Source: an uncultured Actinomycetes bacterium
Lineage (GTDB): Bacteria; Actinomycetota; Actinomycetes; Nanopelagicales; Nanopelagicaceae
Assembly: GCA_903822245.1 (NCBI GenBank)
Contig: CAIJOE010000123.1
Coordinates: 1-15,214, forward strand
DNA: 15,214 nt
Direction of reading: 5' to 3'
In this document: in pieces, positions 7,875 to 14,509 of the stretch
How positions within the stretch are numbered: the stretch's first letter is position 1
Layout: each line of letters opens with the position of its first letter
The notes under the pieces: generated by a model
What the model saw: the letters and a program-made list of their open reading frames with translations, nothing else
Told to the model about the DNA's origin: nothing
Database searches by the model: none
Translations under genes and position numbers: made by a program

Positions 7875-8841
7875 GAGCCGTTCAATTCGACTTCTAGTTT
7901 TTATAGTAATTGCTCTAGCAGCATTCTTTCTAAGTAATGTTGTTGATGAACTTCGAGTCTTTCAAGGTGCTTCACTTAGCGTTTATATAGTAGCAATCGC
8001 TTCAATAGTTTTGCTCACCGGATATTCTGGCCAAATTTCACTAGGACATGGCGCTTTAATGGCAATTGGTGGGTATTCGGCGGTGCTGGCCCACAATCAT
8101 TGGAAAGTTTCAATTCCAATTTCTTTTGCTATTGCAATTGTTTCTACGGCCTTCTTTGGATCAATCCTAGGTTGGGCTGCAGCAAGATTGAAAGGTCCAT
8201 ACCTAGCTGGAACCACTTTGGCACTAGCAGTTGGGCTACCGTCTTTGGCGAATCAATTTAGCGTTTTAGGTGGTGAGCAAGGTTTAGCTTTTGATGTTGG
8301 GGCGCCACCTAAATCATTAGGTTCTGACTTCACACAATATAAATGGTATTTCTGGATCTGTGCTTTAGCTGCTTTGATAATTGTTTGGATTACTCAAAAT
8401 ATTTTAACTAGTCGTTATGGTAGACAATGGCGAGCAATGCGAAGTGCCCCAATTTCAGCGTCACTATCAGGAATACATATTGGTAGATCTAAAGTATTAG
8501 CGTTCACAATTAGTTCTGGGATTGCTGGACTTGCTGGGGCAATGTTGGTTATGACCTTGAATTTAGTTACTCCAAGCGCCTTCCCACTTTCACTTTCATT
8601 TGCAATTGTTACGGGCGCAGTTTTGGCAGGGGTGACTAATCTTGGGGGTGGGGTGATTGGGGCTCTTGTGCTTGTGGCCATCCCTGATATCGCCGACCTT
8701 TTAGCGGGCAAAATGGGTGGGGCCGAGAAGATTTCCGCTAACTTGCCTGGATTTATAACAAGTTTGATATTAATCGTTACGGTCTTGTTACTGCCAAACG
8801 GTCCAAAGTTGAGTAAGTTAGTAAGTCACAAAACTAAATAA
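7858..8841 (+). CDS. Branched-chain amino acid-type ABC transporter permease, LivM-like
   Basis: Second membrane permease, up to 327 residues. The diagnostic LTGYSGQISLGHGALMAIGG is at 53-72, GGEQGL at 138-143, the coupling loop WRAMRSAPISASLSGI at 191-206, and a glycine-rich GVTNLGGGVIGAL segment at about 258-270. Two GTG starts are possible: 7858 (given here) and 7867, three codons later, which would give an 8-nt overlap with the stop of livH and places AAAGG at 7853-7857 about 9 nt upstream. The choice changes only the first residues. There is no large N-terminal extension of the kind seen in E. coli LivM. Lysine codons are mostly AAA (8 of 12), unlike the downstream binding-protein gene, which suggests lower expression. 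Confidence 0.92.
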   Translation: MGEVHKSRSIRLLVFIVIALAAFFLSNVVDELRVFQGASLSVYIVAIASIVLLTGYSGQISLGHGALMAIGGYSAVLAHNHWKVSIPISFAIAIVSTAFFGSILGWAAARLKGPYLAGTTLALAVGLPSLANQFSVLGGEQGLAFDVGAPPKSLGSDFTQYKWYFWICALAALIIVWITQNILTSRYGRQWRAMRSAPISASLSGIHIGRSKVLAFTISSGIAGLAGAMLVMTLNLVTPSAFPLSLSFAIVTGAVLAGVTNLGGGVIGALVLVAIPDIADLLAGKMGGAEKISANLPGFITSLILIVTVLLLPNGPKLSKLVSHKTK

Positions 8842-8857
8842 GGTAATTTCCCTACCT
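8841..8857 (+). promoter_or_regulatory. Short stem-loop between permease and binding-protein genes
   Basis: AGGTA (8841-8845) and TACCT (8853-8857) form a perfect 5-bp inverted repeat around a 7-nt loop, beginning at the last base of the LivM-like stop codon. No U-tract follows, so it is not a convincing terminator. In importer operons a stem-loop upstream of the binding-protein gene can protect the distal transcript or damp read-through. The remaining spacer up to the ATG at 8899 contains a possible -10 (TACCCT, 8876-8881) without a clear -35, and a strong GGAAGGA Shine-Dalgarno (8887-8893). The role is an inference and the stem is short. Confidence 0.35.
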
Positions 8858-8898
8858 AATTAAAAGCACTTCCCATACCCTCGATTGGAAGGAAATCT

Positions 8899-10206
8899 AT
8901 GTTCGGTTCAATCCGCCACAAGCGTTCGCTTGTTGCCGCGGCTACCTTGGCTACTGCAGCGTTAACTCTTTCGACGCTCCCAGCACAAGCCTTTAGCCCG
9001 CACTATGAAGTTGGCGTCAGCGCTTCAACTATCAAACTTGGAATAACAATTCCTCTAACTGGCTCTGCAGCTCCTGGATATAACAAAGTCCCCGCTGCAA
9101 TGAGCGCCTACTTCAACTACGTCAATGACAATGGTGGCGTAAATGGTCGCAAGATTTCTTTGGTGGTAAAAGATGATGCCTACCTACCAACCTTGGCTGT
9201 GGCCAAGACAAATGACCTAGTTCTAAAGGACAAGGTATTTGCTGTTGTTGGTGCACTTGGAACAGCAAACAATAAGGCTGTGGCAAGTTCAGTAAATCTT
9301 GGTCGCCGAGGAATTCCTTCTCTCTTTATTAATACCGGCTATAGCGGATTTGCTGATAAGGCCAAGTATCCAACGACTTACCCACTACTTCCTTCATATA
9401 TCGTTGAAGCAAAAATCATGGGTCAATACATCAAGGACAATTATGCTGGCAAGAAGTTAGGCTTGATCTATCAGGATGATGACTTCGGTTCAGATGCTCA
9501 AGCTGGCTTTAAGGCTGCTGGAGTTAAATTTGACGTCTCAGTTCCTTATGCAAGTGGATCTCAATCAGCAGCATCAGGTGCTGCTTGGGTCGGCAAGCTA
9601 AAGGCTGCTGGCGCTGAAGTTGTAGTCGTCTTCGGTGTTTCATCAGCAACTGGCGTTGCTCTTGCAGCATCAGCCGCGCTTTCATACAAAGCACAATGGA
9701 TCCTTGGATCTGTTGGTGGCGATGCAACTACCCTAAAGGCCCTGGGTGTTCCTGCTGCAATTCTTACTGGTGCGCAAGGTGCTTCATTCCTGCCAAGCCC
9801 TGGAGATGCAACAGATGAGTATATTAAGCAATTCCAAGACATCAACACCAAGTACAACGCTGGTGCAGTCTTTGATAACAACGTACTTATCGCAATGAAC
9901 ACTGCGATGCTCACAGTTCAAGCTCTTCGCGCAGCTGGAAGTAATCCAACTCGTGCTGGCTTGATGGCTGCTCTTGAATCTAAGGGTGGATCTTTCGCTT
10001 CAGCCTCATTCTCACCAATTCTTTATAGCTCTTCAAGCCACGTCGGATATACCGGCTACTGGATTGGAAAGTACAACTCAAGTGGCGTAATGCTTCCAGA
10101 TGGCGGCAAGTACACCCTTTACACAACCGATTCAGGTGCTGGCGCGGTCAACACAGTTGCTTCTAAGCGTCCAGCAATGCCAGCGAAGGGATTGCCAAAT
10201 AACTAA
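8899..10206 (+). CDS. Secreted ABC transporter substrate-binding protein (LivJ/LivK-like), no lipobox
   Basis: Extracellular receptor for the importer encoded just upstream, of the type I periplasmic-binding fold used by branched-chain amino acid systems. The 435-residue precursor has a Sec signal: basic IRHKRS, hydrophobic 11-27, and a probable cleavage after AQA at 29-31. The mature part opens with ASTIKLGITIPLTG (family strand 1), then VVKDDAYLPTLAVA, GALGTANNKAV (119-129, likely ligand loop with Thr123) and KLGLIYQDDDFGSD (187-200). There is no cysteine anywhere in the protein, so it cannot be a lipoprotein, unlike most Gram-positive binding proteins. Initiation is strong (GGAAGGA, 5-nt spacing), and about 22 of 28 lysines are AAG, as in the ribosomal gene here; both point to high expression. 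Its stop overlaps the hydrolase ATG (TAATG). The ligand is unknown. Confidence 0.93.
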   Translation: MFGSIRHKRSLVAAATLATAALTLSTLPAQAFSPHYEVGVSASTIKLGITIPLTGSAAPGYNKVPAAMSAYFNYVNDNGGVNGRKISLVVKDDAYLPTLAVAKTNDLVLKDKVFAVVGALGTANNKAVASSVNLGRRGIPSLFINTGYSGFADKAKYPTTYPLLPSYIVEAKIMGQYIKDNYAGKKLGLIYQDDDFGSDAQAGFKAAGVKFDVSVPYASGSQSAASGAAWVGKLKAAGAEVVVVFGVSSATGVALAASAALSYKAQWILGSVGGDATTLKALGVPAAILTGAQGASFLPSPGDATDEYIKQFQDINTKYNAGAVFDNNVLIAMNTAMLTVQALRAAGSNPTRAGLMAALESKGGSFASASFSPILYSSSSHVGYTGYWIGKYNSSGVMLPDGGKYTLYTTDSGAGAVNTVASKRPAMPAKGLPNN

Positions 10207-11843
10207 TGAATACTTCAATTAAGAAAAAGATCGCACTTGCTGCGACTACTGCTCTTGTCACTGTTGGACTGGTTTCAGTTTCATCAAGTGCATATGCGGC
10301 GCCAGTTTGCGCAACCGCAAACTATGTTGAGACCTGCGGTGGTGTAACTGCCGACGGAGCTAAGTACGCAATGATGGCTCCAGCTAATTTCAATGGAACC
10401 GTCTTTATCTATTCACATGGATATCGTTATTCAGTTGAAGCGCCAGCACTTGGCTATTCACTTGCAACAGTTCAAAATAATCCAGTCCCAGGGCCTTTGG
10501 TTGGTAGTGATAAAAGTGTGATGACTTACCTTTTGTCTCAGGGTTATGGAATTGCCGGTTCAACTTTCAAGGTTCAAGGTTGGAATGCAAATTCTGCCGT
10601 TGCAACCAATGAAGAGTTAATTGCAACCTTTAAGACTAAGTATCCAGCGACCAAGAAAGTTATTGGCTGGGGCGACTCATTAGGTGCTTTTATTACCCAG
10701 GCAGTTGCAGAGAAGAATCCATCACTATTTTCAGCTGTTGGCCTTTCATGCCCAGCACTTGGAACTGTGGAAGCAGAACTAAATGGCGCCTCTGATTTCT
10801 TGTGGGGAATGAAAACATTCTTTGACAAGGACATTAAGGGTCATAACTACTCTGCAGGTGACGCTGGAACAGCAGAAGCCATGCTAGATATTTCCAAGAT
10901 TTTGGGAATTGCCGGTGAAGTTAAAGCTTCACTAACTACTGGAACTTGGCCACATAACTCAGGTGCTGCAGGAGTTGCACTAGCTGCAATCCCACCTCGC
11001 TCTGCGCTTTTGTTGCTTGGGCTAATTGCTGGATTACCATTGAAGTCAGCGCACTTTGATGGCACAACCGGTCCTGGTTCAAAGCTCACTGCTGCCTACA
11101 CCTCATTTGCACTTGCTGCATCACCTGCACTTGCAATCCTTGAGAACGGTTCACAAGCTGCAGTACTAGCAGTACTTGCAACTCTAGATATGGAACGCCA
11201 ATCAGGCGGTCCGTTCTATGACAACTCAACAACTGACTATGCAGCACGAGTTGCCGAAGATGCTCAGACTTACAACGCTGCGCTAAGTGGTAATACTGCA
11301 ATTAATGGAATGCTTGCATTCCTAAATAAGGCAAACCCAGCAGCACCACGCTGGACTGCAACAGCTGCGGCTAAGGCTGAGTATGCAAAGCAAATTCAGA
11401 ACACTGGAGTAATAAATGCTCCAACTCTTACTTTGACTGCAACTTCAGATCCAATTGTGCCTGCAGGAAATACTCAATGGCTTGCTGATAAGTATGCTGC
11501 GCAATATGCAGCAGCTAAGGCAAAGGCTGCTAATAATGCAATTTCAACTGGAAAGTATGTGGGCCCTCAGTCCATGTTCTTACCATTCTGGAACCATGCC
11601 CCTGTTAGTTACACCAAGTTCGACACTGCTGGCTCACCGATCACTACCGAAGCTGGCGTTACCGGAACTGGACACTGTAACTTCACTGTAAAGCAGTACA
11701 CCGCATTTGCTGATGCACTTGCCCTGGCTGCAACAAATGGAAACGCAACTCCAACTTTGGAAATGCGTACTGCGGGACGTAAGTCAGGTGGAATCGTCGA
11801 CACCACCTATGTCGCGCCTCTGCTTCCTTTCTATCGCAAGTAA
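10206..11843 (+). CDS. Secreted alpha/beta hydrolase, substrate unknown
   Basis: The 545-residue precursor has a clear Sec signal (KKK at 6-8, hydrophobic core, SAYA ending at 31; cleavage about 31-32) and so acts outside the cell. An alpha/beta-hydrolase fold is inferred from ordered motifs: SHGY at 70-73 (oxyanion-type HG), the nucleophile elbow GWGDSLGAF with Ser158, Asp415 in TATSDPIV as probable acid, and His490 in GTGHCNF. Residues about 190-400 form a long, Ala/Leu-rich insertion that could be a lid. Cysteines are four in number (35, 44, 182, 491); 182 and 491 flank the catalytic core and might be disulfide-linked. I cannot assign a named family, so esterase, lipase and peptidase are all open. 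The ATG shares a base with the stop of the binding-protein gene, and a terminator follows 17 nt after the stop, making it the last gene of the unit. It probably releases the solute taken up by the transporter (inference). Confidence 0.85.
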   Translation: MNTSIKKKIALAATTALVTVGLVSVSSSAYAAPVCATANYVETCGGVTADGAKYAMMAPANFNGTVFIYSHGYRYSVEAPALGYSLATVQNNPVPGPLVGSDKSVMTYLLSQGYGIAGSTFKVQGWNANSAVATNEELIATFKTKYPATKKVIGWGDSLGAFITQAVAEKNPSLFSAVGLSCPALGTVEAELNGASDFLWGMKTFFDKDIKGHNYSAGDAGTAEAMLDISKILGIAGEVKASLTTGTWPHNSGAAGVALAAIPPRSALLLLGLIAGLPLKSAHFDGTTGPGSKLTAAYTSFALAASPALAILENGSQAAVLAVLATLDMERQSGGPFYDNSTTDYAARVAEDAQTYNAALSGNTAINGMLAFLNKANPAAPRWTATAAAKAEYAKQIQNTGVINAPTLTLTATSDPIVPAGNTQWLADKYAAQYAAAKAKAANNAISTGKYVGPQSMFLPFWNHAPVSYTKFDTAGSPITTEAGVTGTGHCNFTVKQYTAFADALALAATNGNATPTLEMRTAGRKSGGIVDTTYVAPLLPFYRK

Positions 11844-11860
11844 TTACTAATAAGTAAGCG

Positions 11861-11892
11861 AAAAGGGTCCCGCGTAAGCGCGGGGCCCTTTT
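11861..11892 (+). terminator. Intrinsic terminator ending the envelope/transport transcript
   Basis: AAAAGGGTCCCGCG (11861-11874) pairs with CGCGGGGCCCTTTT (11879-11892) over all 14 positions, with one G-T wobble and a TAAG loop. The core is GC-rich and flanked by an A-run on the left and a T-run on the right, so it could act in both directions, although no gene converges on it. A weaker A/T-rich repeat, TTACT-AATA-AGTAA (11844-11857), precedes it. It lies directly after the hydrolase gene and immediately before the tsaE promoter. Confidence 0.92.
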
Positions 11893-11898
11893 CACCTT

Positions 11899-11904
11899 TA
11901 AACT
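11899..11904 (+). promoter_or_regulatory. Predicted -10 element for a leaderless tsaE transcript
   Basis: TAAACT matches the actinobacterial TANNNT -10 consensus and ends 6 nt before the A of the tsaE ATG at 11911, the spacing at which transcription would start on the start codon itself. The region has no proper Shine-Dalgarno, and the preceding strong terminator means tsaE needs its own promoter. The -35 region would fall inside the terminator stem and shows no consensus. This is a motif-based prediction. Confidence 0.5.
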
Positions 11905-11910
11905 AGGTAT

Positions 11911-12363
11911 ATGTCTGCAAACCAAGTTGTTGTCACCTCACTAGAGGCAATGCATGAACTTGGCAACAAGCTAGGGTCAAAATTATTTGCTGGTGATTTA
12001 ATCCTTCTCTCCGGACCTCTCGGTGCTGGAAAGACTGCGCTAACTCAAGGTATTGGTTTGTCATTTGGGATTAGTGAAATAACCTCCCCAACCTTTGTAA
12101 TATCTAAAATTCATAATGGCCGGATTCGACTTGTGCACGTTGATGCCTATCGCCTCCAAGGTCAGAGCGCCGCCATATTTGATGATTTAGATTTGGAAAG
12201 TTATTTGGAAACCAGCGTTACCGTTGTTGAGTGGGGCGAGGGCTTAGCAGATCGTTTTTCCAAAGAGTACTTAGAGATAAATATTGCCTTTGGCTCTGGG
12301 GAGAATGATCGAGTAGTTTCAACAACACCACATGGCGCTAGATGGCTTGGCTTTGATTTATGA
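11911..12363 (+). CDS. tsaE: tRNA t6A37 synthesis ATPase TsaE
   Basis: Small P-loop ATPase of 150 residues that works with TsaB and TsaD in making N6-threonylcarbamoyladenosine at position 37 of ANN-decoding tRNAs. Visible are Walker A GPLGAGKT at 35-42, the switch segment ITSPTFVI at 57-64, HVDAYRL at 76-82 and EWGE at 107-110, all in the expected order. It is the first gene after the terminator and seems to be translated from a leaderless transcript. Its stop overlaps the next start (ATGA), so production with the TsaB-RimI fusion is coupled. TsaC/Sua5, which makes the threonylcarbamoyl-adenylate intermediate, is not in the window. Confidence 0.96.
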   Translation: MSANQVVVTSLEAMHELGNKLGSKLFAGDLILLSGPLGAGKTALTQGIGLSFGISEITSPTFVISKIHNGRIRLVHVDAYRLQGQSAAIFDDLDLESYLETSVTVVEWGEGLADRFSKEYLEINIAFGSGENDRVVSTTPHGARWLGFDL

Positions 12364-13355
12364 GCACCACACTTGTTATTGATAGTTCTACCAATAAAAC
12401 CATCGTTGCCCTAGTTTCAGATGGAAAACTTTTGTTCTCAGCATCCCATGATGATCCACTAGCACATGGGGAAGTATTACCAAAGCTTGTAGCCAAGGCC
12501 CTATCAGTTAGTAATGAGATTGAATCAGTTGTGGTTGGTATGGGGCCAGGACCTTTTACTGGTCTTAGAGCAGGTATTGCTTTTGCCCAAAGCTTTGCTT
12601 TTGCCAGAGATCTCAATTTGGTGGGAGTTTGCGGTCTTGATGCGATTGCGGCAGGAAAATCTGATCCAGAGTTCTTAATCTCTGTTGATGCCAGACGCAA
12701 AGAAGTCTTCTATGCCAGATATAAAGATGGTGCTCGAATCGGTGAGCCAGGTGTGGCGCAACCAATTACCCTTGCTCCATTTAATCTTCCAATTTATGGT
12801 GATCAAACAAATGATTTTCCAGATCCACTCGCGATGGCCGCCTTAGCAAAGACAAAGTCCCACACCGAAAAGCCTATATATATTAGAAGACCAGATGCCC
12901 AGCCACTTCCAGCAGGAGTTAAGTTCCGCGCGCTAACACAATTAGATTTAGTAGAAATTTTTGCGATTGAAAAAGCTGCTTACGGCAAAGAAGCGTGGTC
13001 GATGGCACAACTTAAAGAAGAGATTGCCGGCAAAGAGCGTTTCTATTTAATTGCTGAAGTTGATCAAAAGGTAGTTGGTTATGGCGGAGCCGTGAAACTA
13101 GCTGATATTTGCGATGTCTTAACGCTCACAGTCGATGAGTCACATCGACGTAAAGGCATTGGGCGAGAGCTACTTCGCAGAGTCCTAGATTGGACTCGAA
13201 ATCAAGATTGTGATGCGGTAATGCTTGAGGTGCGGGTAGGCAATGAAGAAGCGATGCCACTTTATTCTTCATTTGGATTTATCGAAATTTCTCGCCGGGC
13301 TAATTACTACGGACCTGGCAAGACTGCGATCGTTATGCGTAAGGAGCTTAGATGA
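12360..13355 (+). CDS. TsaB-RimI fusion: t6A complex subunit joined to ribosomal-protein N-acetyltransferase
   Basis: One 331-residue protein combines two enzymes that are usually separate neighbours. Residues 1 to about 185 are TsaB, the ASKHA-fold scaffold that dimerises with TsaD: LVIDSSTN (5-12), signature GMGPGPFTGLRAG (60-72) and the terminal YIRRPDAQPLP (174-184). Residues about 187-331 are a GNAT acetyltransferase of RimI type, with acetyl-CoA loop RRKGIGREL (263-271), EVRVGNEEAMPLYSSFGF (290-307), and the RimI-like RANYYGPG ... AIVM ending (313-326). E. coli RimI acetylates the N-terminus of ribosomal protein S18. There is no internal stop or frameshift, and the linker is only a few residues. 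It overlaps tsaE and tsaD by 4 nt each (ATGA). Functions by homology are secure, though the acetylation target here is not. Confidence 0.94.
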   Translation: MSTTLVIDSSTNKTIVALVSDGKLLFSASHDDPLAHGEVLPKLVAKALSVSNEIESVVVGMGPGPFTGLRAGIAFAQSFAFARDLNLVGVCGLDAIAAGKSDPEFLISVDARRKEVFYARYKDGARIGEPGVAQPITLAPFNLPIYGDQTNDFPDPLAMAALAKTKSHTEKPIYIRRPDAQPLPAGVKFRALTQLDLVEIFAIEKAAYGKEAWSMAQLKEEIAGKERFYLIAEVDQKVVGYGGAVKLADICDVLTLTVDESHRRKGIGRELLRRVLDWTRNQDCDAVMLEVRVGNEEAMPLYSSFGFIEISRRANYYGPGKTAIVMRKELR

Positions 13356-14389
13356 GCTCTGATGCGCTAGTACTTGGAATTGAAACCTCATGCGATGAGA
13401 CTGCTGTGGGAATCGTTAGCGGACGCAAGTTATTGGCCAATGTAATTTCATCAAGTGTTGAAGAACATGCCAGATTTGGCGGAGTAATTCCTGAAATAGC
13501 CAGTCGAGCACATTTAGAGGCGATGCAAAGTGTTATTAAGCAAGCCTTGAAAGATGCAAATGTCTCGCTAAAAGATATTGATGCTCTTGCAGTTACTGCC
13601 GGACCGGGATTAATTGGCGCACTAATTGTAGGAACCAGTGCCGCCGAGGGTCTAGCCCTTGGGTTGGGTAAACCACTCTATGGTGTTAACCATCTATCAG
13701 CACATATTGCAGTTGATAGTTTAGATAGTGACCATAAATTAGATCCTTGCATCGCCTTACTTGTCAGTGGTGGCCATAGCTCTATCCTGCAAGTAAATGA
13801 TTTAACAAGTGATGTAAAGACTTTAGGCTCCACAGTTGATGATGCGGCAGGTGAGGCATTTGATAAGGTGGCGCGAATACTCGGATTACCTTTTCCTGGC
13901 GGCCCTTGGATTGATAAAGAATCTGCCAATGGAAACCCAACGGCTCTTACATTTCCACGAAGCTTCACTTTGCCAAAAGATCTTGAAAAGCATCAATATG
14001 ACTTTTCATTTTCGGGCGTTAAGACTGCTGTAGCAAGGTTGATGGAAAATACTCCATCACAAAATCGCGCAGATGTGGCTGCTTCTTTCCAAGAAGCAGT
14101 AGTTGATGTTTTGCTAATCAAGTCTTTGGCCGCAGCCAAGAATTCAGGAATTGAACATTTAATTATTGCTGGCGGAGTGGCTGCCAATTCACGGCTTCGC
14201 CAATTGGCCCAAGAGCGGTGCGACCTGGCCAAGATCAACCTTCGAATCCCACCGACCAAGCTCTGTACAGATAATGGGGCAATGGTGGCCGCCCTAGGCT
14301 CGCTGGCCGTTGCCGCAGGCTTGCCCCCATCAGCCACAGGCCTATCGGCCGAGAGTAGTAGCGGAATTAGTCGGCCAATCTGGGCCTAG
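13352..14389 (+). CDS. tsaD: tRNA N6-adenosine threonylcarbamoyltransferase
   Basis: Catalytic subunit that transfers threonylcarbamoyl to A37 of tRNAs reading ANN codons. The length of 345 residues is standard for TsaD/YgjD/Kae1. Motifs are GIETSCDET (9-17), VIPEIASRAHL (45-55), the metal-binding NHLSAH (His114 and His118), LLVSGGHS (136-143), the nucleotide-binding SGVKTAV (221-227), IIAGGVAANS (271-280) and CTDNGAM (305-311, metal Asp307). An AAGGAG at 13341-13346 lies 5 nt before the ATG, which also overlaps the upstream stop as ATGA. The gene ends the t6A operon. No clear terminator follows it, and the groES promoter lies just downstream. Confidence 0.97.
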   Translation: MSSDALVLGIETSCDETAVGIVSGRKLLANVISSSVEEHARFGGVIPEIASRAHLEAMQSVIKQALKDANVSLKDIDALAVTAGPGLIGALIVGTSAAEGLALGLGKPLYGVNHLSAHIAVDSLDSDHKLDPCIALLVSGGHSSILQVNDLTSDVKTLGSTVDDAAGEAFDKVARILGLPFPGGPWIDKESANGNPTALTFPRSFTLPKDLEKHQYDFSFSGVKTAVARLMENTPSQNRADVAASFQEAVVDVLLIKSLAAAKNSGIEHLIIAGGVAANSRLRQLAQERCDLAKINLRIPPTKLCTDNGAMVAALGSLAVAAGLPPSATGLSAESSSGISRPIWA

Positions 14390-14398
14390 ATTTTTGGA

Positions 14399-14428
14399 TT
14401 GGCGAGATTTTCCGAGGCTGATTACAGT
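14399..14428 (+). promoter_or_regulatory. Predicted groESL promoter
   Basis: TTGGCG (14399-14404; four of six matches to TTGACA) and TACAGT (14423-14428; matches TANNNT) are separated by 18 nt. The predicted start would be near 14435, inside the CIRCE operator that begins at 14428, as expected for HrcA-repressed promoters. The -10 shares its final T with the first base of CIRCE. This is motif-based only. The 120-nt region between tsaD and groES is the longest gene-free stretch of the window and holds this promoter, the operator, a hairpin and the groES ribosome-binding site. Confidence 0.5.
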
Positions 14429-14454
14429 TAGCACTCTAGGCCCCCGTCTGCTAA
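14428..14454 (+). promoter_or_regulatory. CIRCE operator (HrcA binding site), right arm imperfect
   Basis: The left half TTAGCACTC (14428-14436) is a perfect CIRCE half-site. After exactly 9 nt the right half GTCTGCTAA (14446-14454) matches GAGTGCTAA at seven of nine positions. The arrangement and its place between promoter and groES are those of the classic HrcA operator, so groESL should be derepressed on heat or misfolded-protein stress. hrcA itself is not in the window. Confidence 0.85.
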
Positions 14455-14466
14455 CCGACGGACCTA
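14437..14466 (+). other. Hairpin in the groES leader overlapping CIRCE
   Basis: CCGTC (14444-14448) pairs with GACGG (14457-14461) around an 8-nt loop, and the stem can be extended by TAGG (14437-14440) with CCTA (14463-14466) across a 3x1 internal loop. It covers the right half of CIRCE and lies in the predicted 5' untranslated region. A role in transcript stability or in shaping the operator is possible but unproven. Confidence 0.4.
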
Positions 14467-14509
14467 AAACAGAAACCGTAGTTAAACCAGTAGATAAGAA
14501 GGAGCACAC

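Noticed and set aside
8841..8857. Intrinsic terminator after the LivM-like gene
   Set aside because: The stem is only 5 bp, A/T-containing and has no following T-run, so it was kept only as a possible regulatory or stabilising stem-loop.
5507..11843. Urea (Urt) or short-chain amide transporter assignment
   Set aside because: The Urt system shares this family layout, but no urease, amidase or other diagnostic neighbour is present and the receptor shows no residue pattern I could tie to urea or amides.
11844..11857. TTACT-AATA-AGTAA repeat as a separate regulatory site
   Set aside because: Five A/T-rich base pairs in an A/T-rich spacer next to a strong terminator; chance is sufficient.
14390..14509. 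HspR/HAIR operator in the groES leader
   Set aside because: No CTTGAGT-N7-ACTCAAG-like repeat was found; the CIRCE half-sites explain the symmetry.
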